Assembly: GCF_001643305.1 (NCBI RefSeq)
Contig: NZ_LSGW01000115.1
Span: 1 to 64,000, forward strand
Length of the DNA stretch: 64,000 nucleotides
Reading direction: 5' to 3'
DNA from: Aeromonas salmonicida subsp. salmonicida
GTDB taxonomy: Bacteria > Pseudomonadota > Gammaproteobacteria > Enterobacterales > Aeromonadaceae
Part shown: positions 10,139 through 19,100 of the stretch, piece after piece
Position numbering within the stretch: position 1 is the stretch's first letter
How the letters are laid out: every line of letters starts with the position of its first letter
Made by a program: the position numbers and the translations under genes
Notes under the pieces: model-generated
What the model was told of the DNA's origin: nothing
What the model saw: the letters and a program-made list of their open reading frames with translations, nothing else
Database searches by the model: none

Positions 10139-10783
10139 TCACCCTGCTGGTTGGGCCAGTTGACTGTAATGCTGCTCCAGCTGACGGATCTGCCCGGCCA
10201 CCTGGGGCTGGATATAGGGACGCAGCAGGAACAGCACCCGCAATACCCCCTGGTAGAGCAGTGGCTTGGTGATGCGGGTATGGGGGGCCTGGGCAATCTG
10301 GAACGGGATCCAGCAGGTCACCACCATTTTGATGGTCTGGCCAAGGTCGGGCAGGTCCTCGTCGTTGACATCTATGATACCCCCTTCGCGCAGGCTCCTG
10401 AGCAGGGCGACCACGGAGGAGCGCAACTGCTCCTGGGCCTTGAGATACTTCTGCTGCAATGGCTCATCGCGACTGAGGATGTCCGGTAAATTTGCGTAGA
10501 AAAAACGGAACTGCCACATCAGATAAAAGATGGCATCCAGGTAGCCCATCAGGTTTTCCAGCTTGATCTCGTTGCTGCGCGCCGGGGTAAAGCTCTCGCT
10601 CAGGTGACGGGCATATTGATCAAAAATCGAGTGGATGATGTCTTCTTTATTCCTGAAATGGTAATAAAGGTTGCCTGGGCTGATGCCCAGATGGGCGGCA
10701 ATGTGGTTGGTGGTGATGTTGCGTTCACCCTGATCGTTGAACAGCTCGGTGGCGCTGTGAATGATCCTGTCTCTGGTTTTCAT
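10139..10783 (-). CDS. TetR/AcrR-family regulator upstream of kbl-tdh
   Basis: Protein of 214 residues. An N-terminal TetR helix-turn-helix is seen in [21 protein letters not shown] (about residues 22-42), followed by an all-helical ligand-binding domain. The start at 10783 ([15 protein letters not shown]) follows AGAGGGA; 26 in-frame upstream codons are ignored. It ends 53 bp before kbl on the same strand, so it may lead a regulator-kbl-tdh transcription unit, and it is divergent from hldD. The ligand is unknown. Control of threonine degradation is only a guess from position. Confidence 0.88.
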   Translation of the reverse strand: MKTRDRIIHSATELFNDQGERNITTNHIAAHLGISPGNLYYHFRNKEDIIHSIFDQYARHLSESFTPARSNEIKLENLMGYLDAIFYLMWQFRFFYANLPDILSRDEPLQQKYLKAQEQLRSSVVALLRSLREGGIIDVNDEDLPDLGQTIKMVVTCWIPFQIAQAPHTRITKPLLYQGVLRVLFLLRPYIQPQVAGQIRQLEQHYSQLAQPAG

Positions 10784-10929
10784 CACTGTTCCCTCTGGCG
10801 GGCCCCTTGCATCAAGGTCGAATCCCCTTGCGGCCCGTGATAAACTTTTCGGCAATTTCAAATTGGCTCACTATACACAGCTTTAACAAGCAGTCACATG
10901 TGACCATCAACGTACGCGAGGCAAACTCC

Positions 10930-11889
10930 ATGATCGTAGTAACTGGCGGTGCTGGCTTTATCGGCAGCAATCTGGTCAAGCAGCTGAACGCTCAAGGACG
11001 GACCGATATCGTGGTCATCGATGACCTGACCGACGGCACCAAGTTCGTCAATCTGGTCGACCTGACCATTGCCGATTACATGGATAAGGACGAGTTCCAG
11101 GCGCGGATCGTCTCTGGTGACGAGTTTGAAGAGTGGGATGACGGCATCGAGGTGATCTTCCATGAAGGTGCCTGCTCCGCTACCACGGAGTGGAATGGCA
11201 AGTTCATCATGGAGGTCAACTACGAGTACTCCAAGGATCTGTTCCACTACTGTATCGAGCGGGAAATTCCGTTCATTTATGCCTCCTCCGCCGCGACCTA
11301 CGGTGGCCGCAACGATAACTTCATCGAAGATCCCAAGTTCGAGCAGCCGCTCAACGTCTATGGCTACTCCAAGCAGCTGTTCGACCAGTACGTGCGCCGC
11401 TGGATGCCGGAGATCAACTCCCAGGTCGTGGGTCTGAAGTATTTCAACGTCTACGGTCCGCGCGAGCAGCACAAGGGTTCCATGGCCTCTGTGGCTTTCC
11501 ACCTCAATACCCAGGTGAAGCAGGGTGACAATCCCAAGCTGTTCGAGGGCTGTGACGGTTTCCCGGATGGTGGCCAGATGCGTGATTTCATCTATGTGGA
11601 CGATGTCTGCAAGGTTAACCTCTGGTTCTGGCAGAACCCGCAGCACTCCGGCATCTTCAACTGCGGCACCGGCCGAGCCGAGCCTTTCCAGAACGTGGCC
11701 GAGGCCGTGATCAAGCATCACCAGCAGGGCGCCATCGAGTACATCCCTTTTCCGGATCATCTCAAGGGTCGCTATCAGAGCTTCACTCAGGCAGACATGA
11801 CCAGGCTGCGCGGTGTCGGTTATGACGGCGAGTTCAAGACAGTGGCCGAAGGCGTGGCCGATTACATGGCCTGGTTGAACCGGGCGTAA
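10930..11889 (+). CDS. hldD: ADP-L-glycero-D-manno-heptose-6-epimerase HldD (RfaD)
   Basis: Short-chain dehydrogenase/epimerase of 319 residues that makes ADP-L-glycero-D-manno-heptose, the donor for inner-core LPS heptoses. It shows the NADP-binding GGAGFIGSN at residues 6-14, the catalytic serine region [10 protein letters not shown] and the YGYSK motif carrying Tyr and Lys. The open frame extends 41 codons upstream, but the start at 10930 ([12 protein letters not shown]) fits the family. It opens the LPS core block and is followed by a terminator-like hairpin. Confidence 0.96.
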   Translation: MIVVTGGAGFIGSNLVKQLNAQGRTDIVVIDDLTDGTKFVNLVDLTIADYMDKDEFQARIVSGDEFEEWDDGIEVIFHEGACSATTEWNGKFIMEVNYEYSKDLFHYCIEREIPFIYASSAATYGGRNDNFIEDPKFEQPLNVYGYSKQLFDQYVRRWMPEINSQVVGLKYFNVYGPREQHKGSMASVAFHLNTQVKQGDNPKLFEGCDGFPDGGQMRDFIYVDDVCKVNLWFWQNPQHSGIFNCGTGRAEPFQNVAEAVIKHHQQGAIEYIPFPDHLKGRYQSFTQADMTRLRGVGYDGEFKTVAEGVADYMAWLNRA

Positions 11890-11907
11890 ATCAGCCTTAT
11901 GGAGTCC

Positions 11908-11940
11908 GGGCCGTCTCCCAAAGAGATGGCCCGTATTTTT
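11908..11940 (+). terminator. Intrinsic terminator after hldD
   Basis: Stem GGGCCGTCT (11908-11916) pairs with AGATGGCCC (11924-11932), allowing one G-T pair, and is followed by TATTTTT. It separates hldD from the AT-rich glycosyltransferase gene. Confidence 0.75.
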
Positions 11941-11974
11941 AGTATTAAAACCTCCAATTGAAGTGACTTTAAGT

Positions 11975-13096
11975 ATGAAAAAGAAAGTGCTATTCCTGAT
12001 GGAGACATTGGGGGGGGGAGGGGCTGAAAAGGTATTGGTTAATATTGTCAATAGTCTTGATGATATCAAATATGACGTCACGTTGTTATTATTGAAACGT
12101 GAGGGAATGTATCTATCAAAAATTCCACCTCATGTAAAAATAAAATACCTGCTAGATGCAGAGCCTACGGGGCTAGTCCGTAGAGGAATGATGTATTCGC
12201 TAAAGAAAAGATGGCTTAATGCAGTTCTATCAAAGCCATGGCTAGCCAACATGTCGTTTCCTGAGGAGTATGATGTCGGGGTTTCTTTTCTGGAGGGTGA
12301 CAGTAGTTTGCTATTATCCCACCTGGATGGTCCCAAGAAAAAAATAGCATGGGTACATATAGACCTGGAGAAGCATCATACCCTGCCAAGAGAGATAGAG
12401 AAGGTCGCATATGAGAGCATGGATCAAATAATCTGTGTTTCGGAAGGTTCTAAGCATTCAGTTTTGAGTCTTTACCCTGCTCTCAATGATATTACCTCAG
12501 TTATTTACAACCCGATAGATCTAAAAAAAATCATTGATGGTGGCGAACAGAAAATCAGAGTTGGTTCGGGGCTCAATGTATTGGCTGTTGGTCGCTTGCT
12601 CAATGATCAAAAGGCATTTGATGTTCTTTTGGATGCTCACAGAATAAACATATCTGCGGGATTGAATTATCACTTGACGATTCTTGGTGAAGGATCGGAC
12701 AGGTCGACTCTGGAAGCCTATATCACAGAGCATCAACTGGGTGATAATACTAGTCTGCTTGGTTTCAAAGACAATCCTTATCCCTACATTGCAGGTTGTG
12801 ACATATTTGTCATTTCTTCTCATTATGAGGGGTATCCAGTTGTACTGGTTGAGGCGATGACGCTCGGTAAGCCCATTGTGTCAACCGATTGTACCGGACC
12901 CAAAGAGGCATTAAGTAATGGGGAGTTTGGTCATTTGGTACCCATTGCGAATGCACAAGCGTTAGCTGATGGTTTGAAAATGCTATTGGAGAATGATGCC
13001 ATTCGTGAACGCTATGCTGAGTTATCGAAGCAGCGATCTGAATTTTTCAGCTTCGAACGCAGCATGCGAGATATTGAGACACTATTAAATACCTAG
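11975..13096 (+). CDS. Glycosyltransferase, GT4-like (LPS core or O-chain assembly)
   Basis: Protein of 373 residues with a GT-B layout. The N terminus is KKVLFLMETLGGGGAEKVLVNIVNSL, split here as KKVLFLMETL followed by GGGGAEKVL. The C-terminal half has the family-4 motif around SSHYEGYPVVLVEAMTLGKP and GPKEAL. A GTG at 11963 is in frame; ATG 11975 is preferred although neither has a strong ribosome binding site. The DNA is clearly AT-richer than hldD and wahA on either side, with AAA and ATA codons common, which suggests separate acquisition. The sugar transferred cannot be read from the sequence. Confidence 0.85.
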   Translation: MKKKVLFLMETLGGGGAEKVLVNIVNSLDDIKYDVTLLLLKREGMYLSKIPPHVKIKYLLDAEPTGLVRRGMMYSLKKRWLNAVLSKPWLANMSFPEEYDVGVSFLEGDSSLLLSHLDGPKKKIAWVHIDLEKHHTLPREIEKVAYESMDQIICVSEGSKHSVLSLYPALNDITSVIYNPIDLKKIIDGGEQKIRVGSGLNVLAVGRLLNDQKAFDVLLDAHRINISAGLNYHLTILGEGSDRSTLEAYITEHQLGDNTSLLGFKDNPYPYIAGCDIFVISSHYEGYPVVLVEAMTLGKPIVSTDCTGPKEALSNGEFGHLVPIANAQALADGLKMLLENDAIRERYAELSKQRSEFFSFERSMRDIETLLNT

Positions 13097-13186
13097 TCAT
13101 CGCCTCATCGGCATGATGAAATTCGTCTACCGCTCTCTCATGAAATGGTAGAGAGATGTATAGAATACGTTGTGGGTGAGAAAAAT

Positions 13187-14947
13187 ATGAACATATTGAT
13201 GGCACTCTCCCAGCTTGAAGTGACGGGAGCTGAGGTCTATGCCACCACTGTCGGTAACGAATTGACCCGACGTGGTCATCAGGTTTGCTACGTATCGGAT
13301 ACGCTGACCAAGCCTACCCTGGGGCCGGTGTTCAAGCTGCGTTTCAACAAGCGCAGCATACTGCGCCGTTTCTGGCATGTGTTTTACCTCATCTACCTCA
13401 TCAAGAAGCATCATATCCAGTTGGTACATGCCCACTCCCGTGCATCTGGCTGGAGCAGCTATGTGGCCTGCAAACTGACCGGTACTCCTATGATTACCAC
13501 GGTACATGGGCGTCAGCCGGTACACGCCTCTCGCAAGGCCTTCCATGCCCTTGGGTTTAGGGCTGTGGCTGTCTGTGAAGACATAGCCCACCAGATCATC
13601 GACAACCTGGGGGTGGATCCGGACATAGTGCAGGTACTGCGCAACGGTATCGAGACCGACAAGTTCCAGCCTGTGCCGGTGCCTGACAATGCCAGGCCGG
13701 TGATCGCCATCATAGGTCGCCTGAGCGGTCCCAAAGGCGAGCTCTGTTATCGCCTGCTGGATGAGGTGCTTGATCTGGACACTTGTCAGGTTCGTGTGGT
13801 GAGCGGCAGTCAGGTGCCCGAGCGTTTCTGTCGCTTTCAGAACCAGGTCGATTTTGTCGGCTATGTGGATGATGTGCCTGCCTTGCTGGCGGGTTGCGAT
13901 CTGGTGATCGGGGCTGGTAGGGTCGCAATGGAGGCACTGCTGTGCGGGCGCCCTGCGTTTGCCATCGGCGAGGCCAAGGCGATTGGTCTGGTGACTGAAC
14001 AGAATCTGGCGGAGGCGCTGGCCAGCAACTTTGGTGACATAGGCCCCAAGGATCTGGCTATCGACTTCGCTGCCTTGAAGGCGCAAATTCTGCCTGCGTT
14101 GGCCAGCCGGGGTGTGCCGGACGTTATTTGCCAGCGCATTCAGGCTGAGTATGGCTTGCAAGGGGTAGTATCCGGTCTGGAGTCTGTCTATCAGGATGCT
14201 GTAGTCGAGACCCTGCGCCGGGAGATGCCTGTCGTCATGTATCACCGCTTTATCGAGCATGACAGCGAGAAGGGGGTGCATGGTACCTGGATGCCGATTG
14301 CCATGTTTGAGAAGCATCTGCGCTTGCTGAAATGGTTGGGCTACGAGACGCTGACCTTCCGCGATCTGGCTGACAGGGGCTTCATTCATCGCCTGGAATA
14401 TGGCAAGAAGTACCTGATGATCACTGCCGATGACGGCTACCAGGACAACCTGACCCGCATGCTGCCATTGCTTGAAAAATACGGTTACAAAGCCGTGGTA
14501 TATGTGGTGACGGGAGAGGAGCATAATCGCTGGGACGTGGAACACCCCACCAACCCGGATACCCAGATTTCCCTGATGAATGGGGAGCAGATAAAAGCAC
14601 TGGTGGCCTCCGGCCATGTGGAGATTGGGGGCCATACCCTGACCCATCCACGGCTGAGCAAGCTCCCCCCCGAGCAACAAGCCCATGAAATAAGAGAAAA
14701 TAAACGACAGTTGGAGGCATTGCTTGGCTATTCGCTGCTGTCGTTTGCTTACCCTTATGGGGACATGGATGATAGCGCCAAGGAGCAGGCACAGGCCGCT
14801 GGTTACCGCTTTGCCGTAGCCACCAACAGTGGTCCCCGAGCCATGCATCAGGATCCCTACCGGATCCGTCGCATCGCCATTTTCCCTCGTACCGATGTTT
14901 TTGGCCTGTGGCGGAAGATTCGGGGCAACTACGTATTCAGGAAATAA
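13187..14947 (+). CDS. wahA: Bifunctional glycosyltransferase / polysaccharide deacetylase, WahA-like
   Basis: Protein of 586 residues. About 1-340 form a GT4-like glycosyltransferase (MALSQLEVTGAEVYATTVGNEL, AVCEDIAHQI, VLRNGIETDKF, GYVDDVPALLAGCDLVIGAGRVAMEAL). About 347-586 form a carbohydrate-esterase family 4 (NodB) domain with TADDGYQDN (Asp415, Asp416), the metal histidines HTLTH (483, 487) and SFAYPYGDMD. WahA of Aeromonas LPS core is known to add GlcNAc and then deacetylate it to GlcN with this same two-domain design. The start at 13187 has GGTGAG upstream; 14 upstream in-frame codons are rejected. Its codon use is GC-rich, unlike both neighbours. Confidence 0.85.
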   Translation: MNILMALSQLEVTGAEVYATTVGNELTRRGHQVCYVSDTLTKPTLGPVFKLRFNKRSILRRFWHVFYLIYLIKKHHIQLVHAHSRASGWSSYVACKLTGTPMITTVHGRQPVHASRKAFHALGFRAVAVCEDIAHQIIDNLGVDPDIVQVLRNGIETDKFQPVPVPDNARPVIAIIGRLSGPKGELCYRLLDEVLDLDTCQVRVVSGSQVPERFCRFQNQVDFVGYVDDVPALLAGCDLVIGAGRVAMEALLCGRPAFAIGEAKAIGLVTEQNLAEALASNFGDIGPKDLAIDFAALKAQILPALASRGVPDVICQRIQAEYGLQGVVSGLESVYQDAVVETLRREMPVVMYHRFIEHDSEKGVHGTWMPIAMFEKHLRLLKWLGYETLTFRDLADRGFIHRLEYGKKYLMITADDGYQDNLTRMLPLLEKYGYKAVVYVVTGEEHNRWDVEHPTNPDTQISLMNGEQIKALVASGHVEIGGHTLTHPRLSKLPPEQQAHEIRENKRQLEALLGYSLLSFAYPYGDMDDSAKEQAQAAGYRFAVATNSGPRAMHQDPYRIRRIAIFPRTDVFGLWRKIRGNYVFRK

Positions 14948-14953
14948 TAATTG

Positions 14954-16165
14954 ATGTCCATTAGAAGCCTCGAACTGCTCGACAAAGCTACGACAGCCTT
15001 GTTTGCGCTGGTGATTTTGTTTTCCTTTTGCGGCCTTTTTTTGGTACCAGCCGGCCAGACAATTCTTTCCAATCTACTCGTCGTGGCATCCGTATTTGGT
15101 CTGCTAAATTACTTTGTTGGTAAAAAGCGAGACGTCGGGCTTGAGGACCGGCGTATTCTCTGGGTATTGGCAGCCTATGCAGCCATGATTTTTGTAAACC
15201 GGCTGATCCATGGTGATCAATATGGTGTGATGCGTGGTTTATTCTACGTTGTCGTGTTTGCGTTGATGATACCACGCAAGCCAGTTCTGTTGACATTGGG
15301 CTATGCTGCGATTGTCACTGGAGGTATTGGCTTGGGTATTATGAGCCTCTGGCAATATCAGAGTGGTATTGTCAGAGTTGAAGGATTTACCAATGCCATT
15401 CTCTTTTCGCAGGCTGCATTGACACTGGCGATATTGAACTGGTTTGTGTTCCAGCAGAGGCAACTGTTGCGCTGGATAAGGTATGGCGCCTTGGTCGCTT
15501 TGGTGGCGGCCCTGTTTGCTCTCTACCTATCTCAGAGTCGGGGGGGCTGGTTGGCCCTCGGTGGTATCGTTGGTTATGTCATTTGCTACAAGGCGTTATT
15601 TAAACCATGGAAGTATATTGCCATAGCTATGTTGTGCATCGCATCCATAGGCATTACTTACCATACCAATCAATTGGTACAACTCAGGGTCGCAGATGCG
15701 GTTTCTGATCTTAATTTTGCTGAAAAAGGATCGTATAACTCTTCGTGGGGTTTGAGGGTCGTTGCATGGCAGAGTGCTTGGCTTGGGTTTCTGGATGCAC
15801 CACTTACCGGAGTGGGTACTAATGGTTTTGATGCATTAAAACAAGAGCAGGTCGCGCGAGGATTGGTTCCTCCATTGGCTCTGAATGCTGCCTTGGCACA
15901 CGCTCACAGTCAATATATGCAGAACTTGGTTATTCGAGGTGGGATAGGCTTTGTCGTGCTGGTAGCATTCCTTTTCCTTCCTCTATGGTTATCCATGAAA
16001 AAAATGGGTGGAGATGCAGCATGTGTTCTGATTCCACTTTCCTTTGCCATCAGTGCATTCAGCGACGTACCATTTGAACATCAAGACATACTATATCTAT
16101 ATGTCTTGAGTATGATATTTATTTGGTATTCGTCTGAATTAAGAGAAAATAAGAGCGCATTATGA
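14954..16165 (+). CDS. waaL: O-antigen ligase (WaaL-type, Wzy_C family)
   Basis: Integral inner-membrane protein of 403 residues with about 10-12 hydrophobic segments. A large periplasmic loop of roughly 270-330 contains the Wzy_C pattern: WGLRVVAWQSAWLGFLDAPLTGVGTNG, shown as WGLRVVAWQSAW then GVGTNGF, followed by LAHAHSQYMQNLVIRGG. LSQSRGGW is the usual cytoplasm/membrane arginine motif. It should join O-antigen to lipid A-core, although an O-antigen polymerase has the same fold. TTG 14951 directly precedes ATG 14954, with AGGA about 10 bases upstream. It ends in ATGA with the next gene. Confidence 0.82.
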   Translation: MSIRSLELLDKATTALFALVILFSFCGLFLVPAGQTILSNLLVVASVFGLLNYFVGKKRDVGLEDRRILWVLAAYAAMIFVNRLIHGDQYGVMRGLFYVVVFALMIPRKPVLLTLGYAAIVTGGIGLGIMSLWQYQSGIVRVEGFTNAILFSQAALTLAILNWFVFQQRQLLRWIRYGALVALVAALFALYLSQSRGGWLALGGIVGYVICYKALFKPWKYIAIAMLCIASIGITYHTNQLVQLRVADAVSDLNFAEKGSYNSSWGLRVVAWQSAWLGFLDAPLTGVGTNGFDALKQEQVARGLVPPLALNAALAHAHSQYMQNLVIRGGIGFVVLVAFLFLPLWLSMKKMGGDAACVLIPLSFAISAFSDVPFEHQDILYLYVLSMIFIWYSSELRENKSAL

Positions 16166-16845
16166 TTCCGATATTTGTCATTAGTCTTTCTCGAAGTCAA
16201 GCTCGGCGAGCAATGCTTATTAAACAGATGAAGCATCTTGGCCTTGAATTTACATTTTTCGATGCAGTCGATGGTAAAGCGTTGAGTGATGCTGAGTTGC
16301 AGCATGTTGACTTTCCCCTTGCCCGTGAGACGTGTGGTCACGATCTCAGTATGGGCGAAGTAGGCTGTGCCATGAGTCATATCAGGTTGTATGAGATGAT
16401 GGTGGAAAAAAACATAGAGCGTTGTGTGGTGCTGGAGGATGATATATATCTCCATATGCACTTCAACGCGATTATGGAGAGCGCCATTGCAAAGAGTCAT
16501 TCTGAGATTATTTTCTTGTATCATGGCAAAGCTAAATGTTGGCCATGGATGAAGCCTTTGCCCGAGGGATATCGTCTTGCAAGATATCGCACCCCAAGTT
16601 GTAGCTCTAAACGTGGGATAATCTCTACTGCTGGTTATATATTGACATTGTCTGGCGCTAAAAAATTATTAAGAAAGGCATATCCAATCAGAATGCCATC
16701 TGATTATCTGACCGGGCGGTTGCAATTGAATGGACTGACTGCATCCGGAGTTGAGCCAAGCTGCATGGATGTAGGATTGTTTGAGACAACGATCGATGAT
16801 CGCAACTATGGTCCTCATCTGGCTAATCGAGAGGTCGAATCGTGA
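16162..16845 (+). CDS. Glycosyltransferase family 25 (LPS sugar transferase)
   Basis: Protein of 227 residues with the GT25 pattern. The N-terminal strand is PIFVISLSRSQARRAMLIKQM, split as PIFVISLSRS and RRAMLIKQM. FFDAVDGKAL follows, then GEVGCAMSHIRLYE and the acidic metal or donor motif VVLEDDIYL at about 91-99, with ISTAGYILTLSGAKKLL in the C-terminal half. The family includes the LpsA/Lex1/LgtB galactosyltransferases of LPS. The start overlaps the waaL stop by four bases (ATGA), so translation is coupled. The DNA is AT-rich like waaL. Confidence 0.88.
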   Translation: MIPIFVISLSRSQARRAMLIKQMKHLGLEFTFFDAVDGKALSDAELQHVDFPLARETCGHDLSMGEVGCAMSHIRLYEMMVEKNIERCVVLEDDIYLHMHFNAIMESAIAKSHSEIIFLYHGKAKCWPWMKPLPEGYRLARYRTPSCSSKRGIISTAGYILTLSGAKKLLRKAYPIRMPSDYLTGRLQLNGLTASGVEPSCMDVGLFETTIDDRNYGPHLANREVES

Positions 16846-17894
16846 TTGGATATCTGCAGCTATTACGCGACCGGATTCGTCGAGCCTTGGGAATTATTTT
16901 TTTTGACAAGAAGACCCCTCTTGGCTTGCAAGGAGACATAAGTCATATTTTAGTTATTCGTTGGGATGCCAAGATAGGCGATTCATTTGCCTCATCATTT
17001 TTCTTTCGAGAGCTGAAAAAGCTGCCTAATAAATTCATTACTGTTATTACCTCCCCTGCCTTGGCACCTTTGTATCGAGAGGAGTTTGGTGTTGACCATG
17101 TGATAGAAGTAACTAAAAGGCCAAGTTACAAAACTCTTTGCGATATAGCCTTGTCAATTCCTCATGTGGATCTGGCAATACATCTCACCGAAGGGATGAA
17201 GATGAAAGACTTATACTTTTTGTATAAGTTATCACCAACCAATATCGCATCGCTGGATGATAATGTCGCACGGGTAAATATAAAGCTCTCTGATACTACC
17301 AAGGGCATGCTATTTCAAGAGAAATATACATATCTATTGAACATGTTAGGGTTAATGGATGTAGATACTACATATATTATCCCCGATGTTGCTAGAGACA
17401 AGGTTATATATGGCTGCGACAATAGTATTATCATCAATCCTTTTGGTAGCACGCGTTACAAGTCCATGTCACAAGGAAAGGTAACGGAATTGCTGACTGT
17501 TTTGGGTCAGTGTTTCCCCACTCGTCATTTTGCTCTACTTTCCTCACCGGCCACTCGTGAGGATGCACAGAAAATGATAAATGGTTGTGGTGTAAACAAT
17601 GTGGCGCTACTGGAAGGGGTGAATACAATTGAGGATGCAATTTATTGCATTCGGGCAGCCAACGTGGTCATTTCGGTCGATACTGCCATCGTTCATATCG
17701 CAGCCGGACTCAAAAAACCACTAATCGCTATTTACCCACTACACGGGAATGAGTTCAATCAATGGCTACCAAGTCCCTCACCCTTAACCAAGGTGATATT
17801 TAGCCATTCTCCAGGCATCAATGCGGATATGAACAATGTAGAAAGTCATGCAATATCTGATGCGCTTTCTATGTTGCTTTCAATTGAGCAATAA
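16842..17894 (+). CDS. Glycosyltransferase family 9 (heptosyltransferase-like)
   Basis: Protein of 350 residues. It starts at a GTG that overlaps the previous stop (GTGA). The GT9 signatures are ILVIRWDAKIGDSFASSFFF in the first 60 residues, INPFGSTRYKSMS, and VISVDTAIVHIAAGLKKPLIAIYP near residues 280-305. The last is the nucleotide-sugar-binding region of ADP-heptose:LPS heptosyltransferases. The DNA is AT-rich. Its last 26 bases overlap the end of the converging GT9 gene. It may add an outer-core heptose or another sugar; I cannot tell whether it matches WaaC, WaaF or a Wah enzyme. Confidence 0.82.
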   Translation: MIGYLQLLRDRIRRALGIIFFDKKTPLGLQGDISHILVIRWDAKIGDSFASSFFFRELKKLPNKFITVITSPALAPLYREEFGVDHVIEVTKRPSYKTLCDIALSIPHVDLAIHLTEGMKMKDLYFLYKLSPTNIASLDDNVARVNIKLSDTTKGMLFQEKYTYLLNMLGLMDVDTTYIIPDVARDKVIYGCDNSIIINPFGSTRYKSMSQGKVTELLTVLGQCFPTRHFALLSSPATREDAQKMINGCGVNNVALLEGVNTIEDAIYCIRAANVVISVDTAIVHIAAGLKKPLIAIYPLHGNEFNQWLPSPSPLTKVIFSHSPGINADMNNVESHAISDALSMLLSIEQ

Positions 17895-18933
17895 GTGTAC
17901 TCAGTCTTTCCGTCACCATCTCGGGAGTAATGAGGCGATAGAGTTGTTCATTCGTGCCATTTTTATTCAGTGCTGATAGCTGGTCAGTTTCTGCCCCCTT
18001 GGCATCGAAGATATCGATGGCTTGATAACGGGGGTGGTTGACCGGGTTGGCGATGATCTTGTCGCCGCCCGGGGCGACTATGGTCAGCAGGGGCAGGTCG
18101 ATGGCCTGGGCCATGTGGCGCGGGCCTGTATCGTTGCCGACAAACAGCTGGCAATGGGCGAACAGACCCACCAGTTCCCGCACCGAGCGGGTCTTGATGT
18201 GGTCAAACACGCTGGCCTGCAGCTCGGTTGACAGCAGCGGTTTGAGGCTGCGGTTGTACTCTTCTTCTCCCGGCCCGCAGTAGATCAAGATCTGGGTGTT
18301 GTGCTGTTCGATGAGCCATTGGGCAACTTGGGCGAAGCAGTCGATGGGCCAGCGCTTGTAGTGCCCCAGCGAGTTGACCCCCATGGCGATCAAGGGTCGC
18401 GAGGGATCGATGCCGGCTGTTTGCAAGGTTTCACGTCCCTGCTGTTTTTCTTCCTCACTCAGCCAGAGATAGTAATTGCGATCTTCCCTGGCCAGGTTGA
18501 GGGGTTTTAGCAGCGAGAACCTGTCGTCAACCAGGGTGCTGTTGCCCTGGAATTCGGTGTCTTTGCGAAAGCGTACTATGCGGTTGTGGCCGAGTCGCCA
18601 GGGGAAGGAGTCAAATCCTATCCGCAACTTGGCACCGGAGAATCGGCAAGTCAGCAGGCCGATCATCTGGCCCTGGCTGTTGACCACCACGTCATAGTGT
18701 TCGCGGCGGATATCCAGCAGCAGGTCCTTCATGTAACGCCAGTCGTTGCGCCTGGCTTTCTCGATGACGATGAGTCGATCGATATTGGGATTGCCCTGCG
18801 CCATACCCGCGCAATAGTCCATGACCAGATAGTGAACTTCCCCGGTTGGCTCGTTCTGCTTGAGGTTGTTGCACAGCGCGGTGGAGATCAGGACATCCCC
18901 TATCTGCTTGGTTTGTACTACAAGGTATTTCAT
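17869..18933 (-). CDS. Glycosyltransferase family 9 (heptosyltransferase)
   Basis: Protein of 354 residues with the canonical GT9 N terminus MKYLVVQTKQIGDVLISTAL. In its C-terminal half are MGVNSLGHYKRWP, LIYCGPGEEE, LFVGNDTGPRHMAQAIDLP (about residues 265-285) and TIVAPGGDKI. It converges on the previous GT9 gene and overlaps its 3' end by 26 bases, and it is GC-richer. A role in inner or outer core heptose addition is likely. The exact acceptor is not determinable here. Confidence 0.86.
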   Translation of the reverse strand: MKYLVVQTKQIGDVLISTALCNNLKQNEPTGEVHYLVMDYCAGMAQGNPNIDRLIVIEKARRNDWRYMKDLLLDIRREHYDVVVNSQGQMIGLLTCRFSGAKLRIGFDSFPWRLGHNRIVRFRKDTEFQGNSTLVDDRFSLLKPLNLAREDRNYYLWLSEEEKQQGRETLQTAGIDPSRPLIAMGVNSLGHYKRWPIDCFAQVAQWLIEQHNTQILIYCGPGEEEYNRSLKPLLSTELQASVFDHIKTRSVRELVGLFAHCQLFVGNDTGPRHMAQAIDLPLLTIVAPGGDKIIANPVNHPRYQAIDIFDAKGAETDQLSALNKNGTNEQLYRLITPEMVTERLSTLIAQLKAT

Positions 18934-19069
18934 AAGGCAGGCCTCAATAGAGGTCGTTGTTGATCATCAGCGTGCCAGCATACCGCACAAGCGAGTCAGA
19001 TGCTGTCGGCTCTGAGTGAAAATCCGATCTGGCTCAAGCCAATGGTGGCGTAGTGCGAACACAAAGTAG

Positions 19070-19092
19070 AAGCCCGTCGATGACGGGCTTCT
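19070..19092. terminator. Bidirectional hairpin between yicC and the GT9 gene
   Basis: Inverted repeat AGAAGCCCGTC-ATGACGGGCTTCT spans the short region between the 3' end of yicC and the 5' end of the leftward GT9 gene. There is no strong T run on either side, so its efficiency is uncertain. Confidence 0.45.
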
Positions 19093-19100
19093 TGCATCCA

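Noticed and set aside
13127-14848. Open frame of 573 codons antisense to the WahA-like gene
   Set aside because: The sense strand carries both enzyme domains with all catalytic residues; the antisense frame has no motif.
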